Shown: positions 23,001 through 35,968 of the stretch, piece after piece | Position numbering within the stretch: position 1 is the first letter of the stretch | Layout: each line of letters opens with the position of its first letter | Source: Protonemura montana | Taxonomy: Eukaryota; Arthropoda; Insecta; Plecoptera; Nemouridae | Direction: 5' to 3' | Assembly (NCBI GenBank): GCA_947568835.1 | Contig: OX387607.1 | Coordinates: 5,642,001 to 5,706,000 of the forward strand | DNA length: 64,000 bases | Position numbers and translations under genes: made by a program | The notes under the pieces: model-generated | Told to the model about the DNA's origin: nothing | What the model saw: the letters and a program-made list of their open reading frames with translations, nothing else | Databases searched by the model: none

Positions 23001-26000
23001 AGGTGACTGGACTTCAAAATGTTATTCATTCAACACTAATATTTAATTTCTTTGCTCTGCCTTTGTAAATTGGCTATCTACACTCGGGGAAGGAGACTGA
23101 AGTTATAAAACCTGTTGCTGTTGATAACTTTAAACAGGAAAGTCTCCTAGAAGCTACCCTGGCTGAATGGAAGCCATGCAAAGCCAATTGTGTCTTTCTT
23201 AAGCTTTATTCAGCTGTTGCTAATTCATCTCTGCCTCGTCAAGTCTCTTCAAGTTTAGGTTTAAACTACTGCTGATCTATCCCGAGATCCCATCAAGTCT
23301 AAACCAGTGCGGACTTACCTCTGTTCCCTGCAGGTCTGAGCTTGTGTTAATGGGCCGACTGCAGCCACTGGCCTGCTCGCTGCGCCGCCTCCTGGAACTG
23401 ATCCAGCTGCGAGACACGGGCGACATCTTTGGCGAGCCCGTCGACCAGACAGAGGTGTTGGACTACTCGGATGTAGTCAAGGACCCCATGGATTTGTCAA
23501 CGATGAAGGCCAAGATCGACGCTCATCAGTACCACAGTCTGGACTCATTCGAGGCCGACTTCAACCTGATGATCAAGAACTGCATGGCATACAATTCAAA
23601 GTTAGTATACTTTGTCGAGCTCGCTACCTCCATCATGAAGAAGTACTATCACAATAAAAAAGTGAATCTATCTTTTGGAATGTTTTTATAAACACAGAAA
23701 TAGACTTGGTACTCAAAACTTAGAAATATAGTTCCTCTACCAGTGTGTGCTGTGCACTTTATTTGAATAACTTGATTACTTACTAAATAGCTTTGTTTAC
23801 CATACAGAATTATTGCTGTGTTCAGTTCTGGCAGCTGTTCTGACACCGGGACCCCCTGTTTGTGCCCCCTCTAGAGCAGTGTAAGTTAGTGTGGAGACTT
23901 TTGGAACTGGCAAGGCAAGCGAACTCACTGGAACTTGGTTTGGCAGCCCGGAACCTGTGTATCGATCATGTAACTTTTTCGTTAGAGATCACGAACGTCA
24001 TCTCGCTAAATAACGTGTATTAACCCTGTAATTTACAGAGATAACATTTCTTATCTCTAACAAAATAGTTACATGATCCCTACCCAGTACTTCTTTGTCA
24101 ACGTAGTGTATATAATATTATGACGAGTCAAGAGCTGGCAAACGGACCCAATAACCAAATGATAGTCTTGTTATTAGTTTTTTATTCCACCCACCAACAT
24201 CTCTTCCGATGCCGTTAGGGACACGATCTTCTACCGCGCTGCTATCCGTATGCGCGACCAAGGAGGTGCGCTGATCCGGCAGGCGCGGCGTGACCTGGAT
24301 GCCGCCGTCGACCCCGGCACCGGCATGCTATCCGAGGGGAACACAGCAAACACCGTCGTGGCTGAAGAGAACCAGCAGACCGATGAGGGTCTTGCCGCTG
24401 AGGTCGACGCAGAGATCGCCGCAATCGTCGACAACGACCAGAACCTGGTAAGAAAGTGTTGTGACTGAATCTTAGTAACAAATCTTGCCTTATTTTCAAA
24501 GCATCTTTTTTCAATGTGCCGTATTTAAGATCCAGGCCCCGGCGATACTTTTACACTATAGTACTTTCGGAATAAACCACCAGTAAAAATGTTTGGCATA
24601 CTGCCTTCGAGCAACATTTACCCAAAAGAGCATAATACATGAAGGCATTCTTAGTGGCAGTTCTAATCCTAAAAATAATACAATCTCGTATCACAGCTTT
24701 GTGAGTGATACGGGTCACCATGTGGTGAAAGCAGATATTTCTTAAAAAGACGTCGTCTACCTTTTTGTTGGAGTTGGCAGCAGTAACCCATAGATAGAAA
24801 ATGTTGACAACCTACTTGCAAAGGCAAATTGCGTGTTGCAATATGTAGGTTGAGTTTTACAAATTAGTAATATAGATCTTGACAGTTCAACCATCCAAAT
24901 ATATCAATGAAATGTTGTTTAGATGGGAATTAAGCAGTAGCAAATTCGAAGGACTAGGAACTCAACGGCTGAAGGACTAAAAAAGTCAAACTCTGTATTT
25001 TACTTTTAAAAAAATCACGGTTAGCAACAGCAGTCCATGAAGAGAAACACAACATCAACGCACAGCACCTGTAAAGCAAAATCAACCCGTCATACATCCC
25101 TTTTTGCTTTCAGGCACTAGGCGACCGTCTGGCCGCTCTCCTGCGCCTGCAAGACCGCAGCCAACAGCTGAAGCCAAGCCTGCGACTGCGCCGTCTACGC
25201 CACGTCAAGAACGAGGTGGCCAAGCTGCGGCGCAAGATGGCGCGAGCAGCCGACGACTGTGACGACTCGGAGCGCGAGGAGAGCTCGGACGATGAGAAGA
25301 CCACGCGACATGCGAGGCATACAAAAGTGGAACGAGGTATGTAACGGTCGCTTGGTTCTTAGGAGATGTGCCCTTCATTGTTTCATAATAATTGTAATTG
25401 TAATTGTCATCTGCAACATAGGATATTAAATGAAAGATTATGAAATTAGATGTACAATTATGGTGGTTACTTTTCCTTTTAGTTCAAGAGTTTTTCTTCG
25501 CAATGTTGTTCCAGAGTCTTGTAGCCCAGCCGAGGAGGGGATTCTGTCCTGTATGGTCTTTTAGTGCTTAAGATAAAGCTTCCTTTGGTTATCATTGGGT
25601 TAGACAAAGTAGCCCGGTGCCAAAACGCTAATGAATTTTATTGTTTGTCCTAACGATGTAAAAGGGCATTTGTAAAAATATTGTATCGCCCTGTTGTTAG
25701 CTGATCCAGGTGGTTTAAATCTTTCTATATTGGGGTTTTTTTTGCCTGGAACTTTAAATTAGAAGGGCTTGAAATTTTAAATTTATTCTGCAGACATGAT
25801 ACAGCTTTTATGAACATGCAAGACTGCTCCTGCTTTATATGAGTTATGATTACGGAAAGGAACTGCTGATACAATGAGGACAGAAGAAAATGTAATACAT
25901 CAAATATCCAAGATGGTAAAAAATTCTAGCAGGCAACATCTTGTGACTTGCCAAAATTCCAAATATCCAGAAACTTTAAAACCGAATCTGCCGCTGTCAA

Positions 26001-28893
26001 CCCAACCTGCTATTGTTCCAGCTGAGCCTGTTCCAACCCCCGAAGTCAAGCGCCCGCGCAAGAAGAAACCCAGTGAGTGCTCGCCCCCACGAGCCCCGCC
26101 ATCCGACAGCCTGGGGGCAGCGGAGGCGGCACACCCGACCACACCGGCCAAGTCGGGGACGGCAGAAGGAGCGGTGGCCGCCTCTCCTTCTGGGGTCAAT
26201 CGCCGGACCGCCGTCCTTTTCACGCGCAAGGCGCAGGCGGCATTTCGAAAGTCCGACCCGCCGCCCAGTCCTACGCCTACGTGAGTGACTCGCTTTTTTG
26301 AGATGTCTTTGGTTACTCTTAGTTTGCATTGATTCGCAATACGTTTGTCAATCAGTGCCGGCTAGGGTTTTATTTTTCCGAAACCCGGTCAGTACAATAA
26401 TTATTTATCTCTGCGGGGTGGTTCTTAAAAAAATTTGTTGACGAGAATTCTTTTTAATCATTGGTTTTATGTTTTAAAGCAAGAACCAGAAATTCTTGTC
26501 AACTATATATTTAACGACTAGGCTCAGTGATCTATTGTTATCGAACTTCTACCAATCCTTTTCTCAGTCCATTAAGAAATCTTGTATTGACTATTCAGAA
26601 TATGAACCTTTTTAACATTCTCAATTATTAATATTTTTTAGATTGTGGTAGCTTTTCTAAAACCACTATCAGCCAAATTTTGTATGTTTTCCCAGAATTA
26701 TGTAGTAATATTTTTCAATGCTTATATAAACTACAAGTTGGATGGTGGTTTAGGTACCATGAATACTTTTATACCCCTGCATCCATCTAACCCTAGGATT
26801 GTTCAACCCCACGACACTTGCCTAACGCAGTAATTCTTGTCGTAGAGTCGAGGTCCCCGTGTCTACGGGTTCGGGTCGACGCCGTGTAGGTCGTCCCCGC
26901 CGCAACCTTGAGGTCTCGGAGGCAGCCGTCTCCTCAACCAATCAAAGCCTAGGGGCGGAGTCGCAGGACGACAGCGAGAGCACGCTCATGCCAGCCCCCA
27001 CGCTGCCATGCTCCGAGAGCTTCCGCGTCTATCGCAGCGGAGGAGGTGTGAACACATCAGCTGTGAAAATAACCCCTTGATTCCGTATAAATATTCTACC
27101 TAGCTGGTCACAGAGTCACGTGTAAAGACGAGCTAAACCATTGCCTCTTTGCCTTCACAGATATCCCTGCAGGGACAGACGAAGACTCGCAGTCGGACTC
27201 AAGCTGCTCAAGCTGCTCGTCTACGGATGGAAGCTCAGGTACCACCGAGGCCAGCTCGAGCCTCGACCTGCAACCGCGAGGCACTGAGTCGTCGACCGAG
27301 GAGGATGCATCCGGCGCCGCCGCCAACAACTCGTCGCTGGAACCACTCGATCTCGTGTGGGCAAAGTGCCGTGGCTATCCGTGGTACCCTGCGCTGGTGA
27401 GCGAATGCGTTTGAGTCATAGTGCTGCGAGTTTAATGGGTTTCAGGATTGGAATGAATTGATCCGATAGGAAATTCTCGGTGGGCAGGTATTGGGATTAT
27501 TTGAGGTAAAATTGCTGATTGTTACGTTGAATGACACAATTGGCCAGGTTGAGATCAAGTACAACATGTTGTAAAGCTGGAATACAGTCATCACAAGGAC
27601 TGCCCATCAACTCATGAATGAAATTTCAGTTATGATTTCAGTAGCAGGATTTAATTCCAAAGATTATTATAGTTGGTAGAAAAATTCTTATAATAGTGTG
27701 AAAAACAATATATCTTGTAACAACAAAAGCTTCAGACCGAAAGGAAAATGGTGGGCAAAGTTCGGACGGCTACTGCGCATGAACGGTGCGACATAAAGGT
27801 TAAAAAAAAAAAAAAAAATTTACTCAATGCACAAAAATATATATTTTTTATTTTCAAATATAAAATGGTCAGATTTCATGCTGTGTTGATTTGATGAATT
27901 TTAACTTGGTGGTAAGCAAGAAATCAGTGTCGCAAAGTGTGTCCGATTTGTGCGGCGATTGCTGAACCGTGCCATGGTGCTTACAGATAATCGACCCGAA
28001 AATGCCGCGGGGATACCTGCACAACGGCGTTCCGATTCCTTCCCCGCCAGCCGACGTTCTCGCGCTTGCCGCCAACTACACGGAGACTGTCTACCTAGTG
28101 CTTTTCTTCGACACCAAGCGCACATGGTAAGTTTAACGTTTATACTCTTTCGAGCTGCTATGCTGTGAAGTTCATGCTATGGAAGCAATACGTTTTTGAG
28201 TTGGTGTTTGTACTCAAGTTCTATGGTCAATTATCCATTATCCATGGTCCATTATTGAGCATTCAGCAACTATTGGCATTTGCAGTACAATGCGATTCAA
28301 TTCAAAGTTGTTCATTCACTTATTCAATTTCTTCTCAAAATAGTTGTGCCCATTGGGCAAAGGGCAATAGACAGTGACTACATTTTTTCAAGTGGATGGA
28401 TTCATGAAATGTATCTACCAAGTAAGTTTAAGAGTTAAGCTTAGTTATAAGTCTTCATTTTCTTATCATGGCTTAACATACAATAAGGACACATGTTTTA
28501 ACATTTTCATCTTTTGAAATAACTGGTTCTGCATCTCGTTTCTGATCCCTTACAATTTTGCAACGTACTGTGTCAATATTATGAGGACTTGTGTATTTGC
28601 AACTTATTTTGACTCTTTAAAATTTTTAGACCTGTATTGAATTTCAAACTGTCTGTCACCTCCCCAGGCAATGGCTGCCGCGAACCAAGCTCGAAATGCT
28701 GGGTCACTCGAATGAAGTGGACGAATCCAAACTGACGGAGTCGCGCAAGCCGACTGACCGCAAGGCAGTGCGTAAGGCGTTCCAGGAGGCTCAGACACAC
28801 CAGGGCCAAGTGTCAGGCGGAACGCGACGGAACCGAGCCAACAGCACCGCAACTTTGGCTGTCGTCGAGGCACCGCCGACCCCGGAAAACTGA
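17089..28893 (+). CDS. BRPF1: Peregrin / BRPF family scaffold of MOZ/MORF-type histone acetyltransferase complexes
   Basis: Seventeen exons give 1180 aa (human BRPF1 about 1214): 17089-17269, 17377-17728, 17896-18079, 18608-18739, 19475-19645, 20208-20427, 20633-20852, 21283-21466, 22503-22621, 23334-23600, 24219-24447, 25114-25336, 26022-26280, 26846-27045, 27161-27396, 27987-28126, 28668-28893. All phases agree. Domains in order are an N-terminal C2H2 finger (Cys24, Cys29, His42, His48), the EPcA region (about 60-240), the PHD1-zinc knuckle-PHD2 module (about 250-450; [20 protein letters not shown], then [14 protein letters not shown]), a bromodomain (about 590-700; [29 protein letters not shown]), a charged linker, and a C-terminal PWWP domain with YPWYPAL (about 1045-1130). 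The family holds MOZ/MORF (fly Enok), ING5 and EAF6 together and reads histone H3. Exon 7 has a CAGCAG tandem acceptor. The symbol names the family; BRD1 and BRPF3 are vertebrate paralogues. Confidence 0.97.
18845..18905 (-). repeat. Possible transposable-element remnant with a short open frame
   Basis: In BRPF intron 4 the minus strand reads [16 protein letters not shown] and continues open on both sides for about 40 codons. The core CGAAACGTCGAGATTTAAA with the preceding GAAGATGGCGACCC is more GC-rich than the intron and looks like a dispersed element fragment. No other copy is present in this window, so the assignment is weak. Confidence 0.3.
19779..19884. repeat. 106-nt nested inverted repeat in a BRPF intron
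   Basis: Outer arms 19779-19800 and 19863-19884 are 22 bp long and complementary at all but one position; that position would be a G-U pair in RNA. Inner arms TTAAGAGC (19820-19827) and GCTCTTAA (19837-19844) enclose a 9-nt loop, and the sequence between outer and inner arms pairs partly. It could be a small MITE or a microRNA-like precursor on either strand. Confidence 0.8.
26437..26503. repeat. Short inverted repeat in BRPF intron 13
   Basis: GTTGACGAGAATTCT (26437-26451) is nearly complementary to AGAAATTCTTGTCAAC (26488-26503), with about 36 nt between them. A weak hairpin or decayed foldback element. Confidence 0.45.
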
Positions 28894-31716
28894 GTGACGG
28901 GCCAGGATTTATTTTATGAAAAGGAAAGAAGTTCGTTTAGATGAAATCTAATGAAGTTCACATTTTTTTCTTAACTGAAGTGTTATTTTTTTGTCTCAAG
29001 AACAACGAGCATCTTAGGAACGCCAGAAAAGTGAGGAAGTCTTCGACTGGCTACCCCAGTCCCCCTGGGGTGTGTACTGGGGGCAATCTTTGTGTTTGCC
29101 CAGGCATGTGACTCAGCCCCAGTGCAACATTCACTTGTTCGGCTGGCAGAGTAAAACACCCTCGGCACTTTTGTGGTTTCGATCATTTTTATGATGGACT
29201 TGAAAACAAATTATTGCACGGACAGCTAGCAATCATAAGTTTGGTAGGGAGCGCTCTTGCTCGGAGCTGGTACCATCCCAGTGGAGAGCACGAAGTCATC
29301 AAGCATGTTTCAACTCCGCCCTGGTGCAGACCAGGCTAAAATGCCACGAGTCTGACGTACCTTGAGCAATCGGATTTGTTTGTACAGCTTTTCTTTGAGG
29401 TGACAAAGGAAAGTATTTTTATTTTTTCGTATGAAGCGTTCTATTTCAACTTTTGTTTTCCATTTGTTACGGCCAAACAAAACTGAAACAACTTGTTTGA
29501 GGGGAAAATAATGTGCCTAGTACCTCAATAACATCAGAAGACGGTTCATAAATTTAAATGTGCTTACTGCCCGTTGCAAGCAATCACAAGCAAAATAAAA
29601 TTCACTTGGTTTAACAAACAAACTGTGCAACTTAAAATAACAATTACTGTGTGTTTATAAGAAAGGTTTGAATTTAGGAGGTTTACGGTGCGCGGTTCCG
29701 CCAGTACAACGTTTCTTGAAGATCTGCAGTAATTTGAGCAATTATTTTCTTTTAATCTTCATCCCACCATCCCCCTCTCTAAATTACTTGGGAGTTGACT
29801 TTGTAAAGATACCAAATGAGCTGAGTTATCTCTGGCACGGACCAGTTGAATCCCAAAAGTTATCTCGCGTCATTTTTTTTGTCAATTTTTACACAATAGC
29901 CCTCCTGGTCTTGTTTCTTCCAGCATCCTTTCCTATGTTCTGCTGTGCTACTTCCCTCTGTCAGCTGATTATGATGTGTGTAGGTTGTCGATTAAATATG
30001 GTTAAATGTTACTGTTTGATCTCTCATTGTGTCCAGATGGCATATCGTCATCTAAATTGTTAATTCTTAAATGATTGCTTTAATGTAGTTAGGTACCAAT
30101 GCAATGCAAGTATTATATCTTATTGTTCATTGATATTATTAGCAGTGTAACTTGCAGTTTGATTTATGTATAAACCTGATTAAATTTAATGTATTAAGCT
30201 TTTTTCAGATTGGACTTTTATTTATTACATTGTTGTTTTTCCATCTCCACAAAAACAAATTCTTCTAGATCAAATTGAAATGATATCACCAAGAGCTGCT
30301 AGAAGTTCAGAATAAGGAACTGATACACCGAGTTGAAAATGTCTGGGTGCGAAGACATGGGAGAACGATTGAGATGAGAGGAGAATTTACCGAAGTTGAG
30401 AAGGAAGGACACGATTGAAGAGTCGTGAGTGGTTTGATAACGTTTTGGCATTGGGATTAAACTAGGGGTGTGCAGTCAAGGGTAGGCAGGGTAAGTAGTG
30501 CCTACCCAGACTTCATCAATTCATTCAACCTCATATTTTTGTTTAAGGTTTACTTTTTCAAACAAAATCAATTTATTTTCTCCCGGAAACATCTTGGTAG
30601 CGATAACTTTTTCATTCTTTTTAAAAACCAAATTTAAAAAGATGCGCCTTTCCATTTTCACCGAGAGTCGATGTTTTACTGTGCGTGCCAAGTATCAATG
30701 CTTTTGATGTGCAATGGTAATCTTGCCATGCACGACGCCTGGTGTGAGACCAGCACTGCGCTGTGCTAAAGTGTAGCAAGGAGTATGCAGATCGCCCCTG
30801 CATGACATTGCAATGCAGGTTGCTTTCCTGTGGGCGCGAACAATATGAAGGACACTTTCAGCGTGAACATGCACTTACAGGCTAGGTTGATACGTAGCTG
30901 GTTACGCACGCAGCATTCTTTGTGTTAATTCAATGTAAAATAATATTTTGTTATATTTTAGTGCTGTGTTAATTAAATAATATGGTTGGCAGAGTGACCA
31001 AACCCCTTCCCAAGCCTCCTCCAACTTGCGATACTCGTGATCTGTTTCGGTAACTATTTTACCAGTTCATTTTGTAGGTAAAGAAGTGTGGTTAGTGCAG
31101 GCTGCAGCCTGTGATACACAAGTTTAATATACAAGTGACTATAAAAGTGAGGTTTATAATCTAGGGTGTGACTGTGTTTGTGATTTCACCGTAGTTTGAT
31201 TTCAATGGAATTTGACGCTTCAACCATTGAGCCATCAAAATCAGTTTATCACAAACATATTTAATAAAGAATCAATCATGCATGTGATCCACAAAAAAAA
31301 GTATTTTTTTTCAGTCTTGAAAAAGTCCAACCTTAGATTATGAATAGGGTGGTCATTACCCTGTTTTTATTTTGTAACACGTTTTAGATTCCCGGTAATA
31401 GAGTTCTTTCACTCGAGAGGGGATACCCATCTAGTACTTGAATCTGTTGGGGCCTCAAAGCACTAGCTGCACAAGCAGATAGAAAAGTACAATACTTTTT
31501 TCTTGTCAACAGACGTAATATTTGTGTGCGAAATTATTCTAACTTTACATTAGAGCTCGAAATGTTCCCGCTCATTTTTGACCGAAGGAAATCTAGAGTG
31601 CGCTACTAGCTATATTTTCCTGACGCGCGGTTGTGAAGCTGGAAAAACAACTGTAGCTGGAAAATTGCGAGTTTGGCGGTTTGTGAGCACAGAACTTATT
31701 ATTACGATTTATTGCA
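28894..31716. other. BRPF 3' UTR and intergenic region
   Basis: A candidate poly(A) signal AATAAA for BRPF lies at 29594-29599. A small perfect hairpin, GGGTAGGCA with TGCCTACCC, sits at 30480-30507. An open frame at 29668-30063 shows no domain and no splice context. The last part must contain the RANBP1 promoter. No further gene is supported. Confidence 0.5.
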
Positions 31717-34387
31717 ATGGCAGACGAGAAGGTAATTTTATATTTCTCATGCGTAATGTATATTCGTTGATTTATGTTTACTTTTACTGATCCGATGGTT
31801 CTCTTTGTTTGGGATGCTAATCTTTGTGGGGTACGTCGAGGTTGAGGTTAATGGCTCAATGTTTTTCTCTTTTAGGGTGACCACGAGGATCAAGCAGTGG
31901 TAGGACGAGTAGCTGCCGATTTAAGGAATGGTGATGAGACAAATGGAATTGACCACGACCATGACCCTCATTTTGAGCCAATTGTGTCCCTGCCAGAAGT
32001 CCCGGTTTCTACAATGGAAGACGAGGAAGTCGAAATGATAAAATTGTAAGGAGACCATCAAAATTTTTGTAATGAAGACACTGCTTCTAAAACTTCGATG
32101 ATCAGGTTGAACTTCTGTTTTACAGGAGGGCAAAGTTGTTTCGATATGACACTCACGAAACCCCGCCAGAATGGAAGGAGAGAGGCACAGGAGATGTGAA
32201 ACTTCTGCGTCACACTGTGAAAAACTGTTGCCGGGTTGTTATGAGACGTGACAAGACATATAAAATATGTGCCAACCATTACAGTAAGAACTTTGACACT
32301 TCTCAGAAGTCTTCAATGCTTCAATCTTTGATGAGAAGAAATGCTTCAAAACCTAGTAATTAACATTGGCATGACAAACTGTCAGGAGAGACCAGATTTG
32401 GTCCCAAGCCCCAGAGGGAATCATAAATAGTATAATCAAATACAGCCTGCTATACAGAAGTATTCTTAAATTAGCCACATTTTAAAATCTTCCTTTCGTC
32501 CTTCATTTTTATAGAAAAATGTACCCTATCACCCAACTGCAGCCCTACAACCTTGTTACCATGTTACCAGAAACATCGTCAAGGCCCCAAAGAGTAGAAC
32601 ATCCGAGATGCCCTTGGAGCTAAAATTGTGATTTCTATTCAAACTCCTGGGTCTTTAAAAGAAATTATTCGGCTGTTTTATTCTAAACTTACCATTTTAG
32701 TCTTGTAGCTATGCTCATCTACAACGAAAGTCAAATTGGGTTCGCAAAATCTTGGTGAATCAGCTAATTTTGTCTGAAACGTTCATTTTCCCCCAAATTA
32801 ACTTTAAAATAGTACTTTTTTTCTTGGGGGCTACATCCTGAAAACCTCTCACTTAAATTTTTGTATTCTCACCATTATCAGATACAGTGTAAAAATGGGG
32901 TCTAATGCCCTAGTGCTTACTGGATTTTTAGACCTCATTTCATTGACCGATAATGGTTTTGGGTTTATTCCTGCAAGCTAAACATCTTTGACAAGTTCGA
33001 CAACATAACTTTGCTATAGTCAATCATGTCAAATTTAACCAAGCAATATTTAAAAAAAAACCACATTAAGGGTCACAAGAATTTTTCTTAAAAACATGCC
33101 CCGGGAGATTTAGGGTCATTGCAAGGCCAAAGGAGTGAGAATTGGAGGGCAAATTATAATGTTTGGCAATTTAAGAATGTTTAGTGATACACTGCATCCA
33201 CTGCAATTCATTGCAGTCATGTTGTTTGAACGGCTCATGAAGTGCCGGCACTGGTGCGTCAATCGCTCATGCAATAAAATGCATGACTCAAGTGGAACGT
33301 CTTCAATGGTATTGGCTATTGACCAATGCAAAACATTTCCCTTTTTTTTTCCAGTTACCCCATGGATGGAACTAAAGCCCAACTGCGGTAGCGACAGAGC
33401 TTGGGTTTACAGTGTACCTGCTGACTATGCCGACGAACAGATTAGACCAGAACTTTTAGCCATCAAATTTGGAAATGCAGAAAGTAAGCTGCGTTTTGTA
33501 TTTGCTTGAACTTAAATAATCGCACTTTAAACAAGTTTTGTTGATCAGTGACTTTTCTCTCTCCAGATGCATTGAAATGGAAAGAAACTTTTGAGGAGGC
33601 AAAGAGAATTGTGAACACTCAATGTGATCTATACACCAAGACAGGTGAGTGAGTGATGAGTGACAAGTGAGTGATGGTGGTGAGTGAGACAGGTAATAGT
33701 TGAGTGATCTACACACCAAGATAGTAAGAAATATAAATGCCGGGCAGAAGACTTACCGTCAAAGTAAAAAAATCTACATGAAGCTATCCTTCTAAAAGCT
33801 TTTGCTTAGCTAAGCCCAGTAATTTTGTGAATGTAGCCGTAGCTAGAAAAACATCATTTTAGGAAACAGTTTGTTGTAAAATCATTATCTCACCGCCACC
33901 AACAACATGTGAAATTGTATCTAGTCCCAGAGGTATGGCAATCTGTAAAAATATGAAAACGTAGAAATGTTGAAATACGGAAGGAAAATACATGCATATA
34001 CATAGTAGAATTTTGCTTGGAATGCGCTACAAAATTATCTTAGGAAAATTGGAATAAAATGTATGAAATCTGATCAAAATCAGTTAGAGCAACATCCGCG
34101 ATAGGTGGAGATTGGGGTTCGAGTCCTCGTTTGGGCATCCATTTTTGAGATGGTAGTAGTGTTTAGACTTAATTTTTGTTAATGTCACTTGTTATTTTCT
34201 CCCGCCCTCAGGTCCATCCGACTCCGAGGATGGGGAAAGTGATTCCGACACGGCCGAAGGTGATTCAGCAGACGAAGGAGAGAAACCAGAGTGTGATAAG
34301 AAAGAATTGACTGAAACAGAATTGCAATTGACAGAGGAACTAGAGAACCTTTCGGTTGCAAGCGCAACCGGTGAGGAAAAAGTGTAA
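31717..34387 (+). CDS. RANBP1: Ran-specific GTPase-activating protein (RANBP1)
   Basis: Cytoplasmic Ran-binding protein that promotes RanGTP hydrolysis with RanGAP and releases RanGTP from transport receptors (family knowledge). Six exons, 31717-31731, 31876-32045, 32126-32283, 33355-33483, 33567-33644 and 34212-34387, give 241 aa with matching phases. The Ran-binding domain starts at [14 protein letters not shown] and continues through [47 protein letters not shown] and [16 protein letters not shown]. The C-terminal tail is very acidic ([17 protein letters not shown]) as in animal RANBP1. The first exon codes only MADEK. Just downstream of exon 5 the exon end and donor are partly duplicated (33704-33725). 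Confidence 0.97.
33624..33727 (+). repeat. Tandem partial duplication of a splice donor region
   Basis: GTGATCTATACACCAAGACAG at the end of RANBP1 exon 5 recurs 80 bp later as GTGATCTACACACCAAGATA followed by GTAAGA, itself a good donor. Between them is a degenerate GTGAGTGA repeat. Use of the second donor would extend exon 5 by about 80 nt and change the frame. Confidence 0.7.
34081..34145 (+). repeat. tRNA-like, SINE-type sequence
   Basis: A full RNA polymerase III B box, GGTTCGAGTCC, lies at 34116-34126, 26 nt after an A-box-like CAGTTAGAGC (34081-34090), and a T run follows at 34142-34146. I could not fold a complete cloverleaf, so this is more likely a tRNA pseudogene or SINE in RANBP1 intron 5 than a working tRNA. 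Confidence 0.5.
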
Positions 34388-35968
34388 AGCCATACAGGCA
34401 GTTTTGGAGTACAAATCATTGCAACTGTTTGAACCATATTTTAAATTTACTAATAATCTACTAATGAAAAATGTATAATTTTTTTGTTTTTCAACAAATA
34501 TTTATTCAGTACTCTGAAAAAAATCTTACACAAAACAATTGGTGAACACTCGTAGTTCTCAAGGTTAATACATGATTACCAGATCGCTTCAATCGGCAAT
34601 TTTCTGGTGTCATTTGTACCATCGTGCAACAAAAAGCATTGCATCACATTCTGATTGGCTATCTATCATATGCGTGTCACTATCTGTGACGGATTAATTT
34701 AAGATGCCAATGCACGGAATCTGTCAATGATTCTTTGGTGAGGCGACAGCAGCAAGGACTCTTGTTTTCGATTCAGCAATGCACACAATGTGCAATTTTG
34801 CTCCATCGCAAGTCGATGTTGATTCAGTGCTGAATCTCGATGTTGGCTGGAATAATTTTGAAGCGCATCTTTCTAATCGTGACAACTCTTTTTGAGTGCA
34901 GTAGATGAGACTTGCACCCCATTACTGGTATGACAAGCTCCACTTGACCCTGCAGCACTATATTTGGAATGTTTCTTTGAACTTGCACCAATTTCACCAC
35001 TCGTCATCTCAGTACTGAGTTATTTTTTTTTACGATTTTATCAATATTGAGATTCCACCTTATCAGTCCCATCTCGGCCAATGAGAGTATGGTGCAGGTT
35101 GAGATATATTTAAAATTAAGTAAGAAAGAAGTAAGAACTTATACCCAAACTTATAGACTAAAGCCCAATATTTTTGCTAGTGGGTGGAGGCTTGCATTAG
35201 CTGACTATTACCACCTGTTCACTTGGATACTATCAGGCTATTTTATTAATTATTTACTCTAGGTAGTTACACCATTTTCTTTGCAAATAAAAGTCCAGTG
35301 TGAGGAGAAGAATAAGAGGGAGTGCAACTTACCAAAAAGCTGACAGATTGGCTTTGAGAGGTGTGCTTAATTGTTAACGTTTTGGTGATCTCGACTAATT
35401 AAGTGCACCAAACGACACCAACCCTGACGTATTTTAGTAGGTTGTGCATTTTCTCTTTAACCTTCAATCTTCACTCAGCCATTTGGCACCCTAACTACAT
35501 TTATCAAATGACAACCATTAAAAAAAAATGCCATTGAGTCGATCATATCCATCTGGTATTAGCCTTGCATAGTCATTCGTAACATTTTGTCTCTGCTTTG
35601 GCAGGAAGAAGTTGTGCTGAGTTAACTTTTTAAAACTATCCATTCAACAAAATATTGCACATCTCCCAAAATACTTGCCAAGTTACTGGCAAGTTTGTGA
35701 GCATCATCATCAAATTTCAGTTCAAAAACACAGTGTGGACCAATATGTGCTGACTATAAGAAGCATAAACAATTTTATTAGCAAACAGCTGGTTTTTTGT
35801 TACCATTTGAATTAAATTCACATTCCAAATTATCGACTAGCTAATATTTGAAGTGCCACACAATTGGTTTATTTCGTGATCTTTTACCTTTATAAACATT
35901 TGTAATTTTATTTTTTTTTTATTGGAATGTAACAGTAAAACTTATAAAATATGAACTATGTTCTGGTC
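34388..35968. other. Tail-to-tail intergenic region, RANBP1 and ERp29
   Basis: The 3' ends of RANBP1 (+) and ERp29 (-) face each other. Possible poly(A) signals are AATAAA at about 35285 (+) and its complement TTTATT at 35907-35912 and 35918-35923 for the minus strand, 46-62 bp past the ERp29 stop. Nothing else is seen. Confidence 0.5.

Noticed and set aside
29668-30063. 131-codon open frame downstream of BRPF
   Set aside because: Hydrophobic low-complexity translation, no domain, no splice partners; lies in the likely BRPF 3' UTR.
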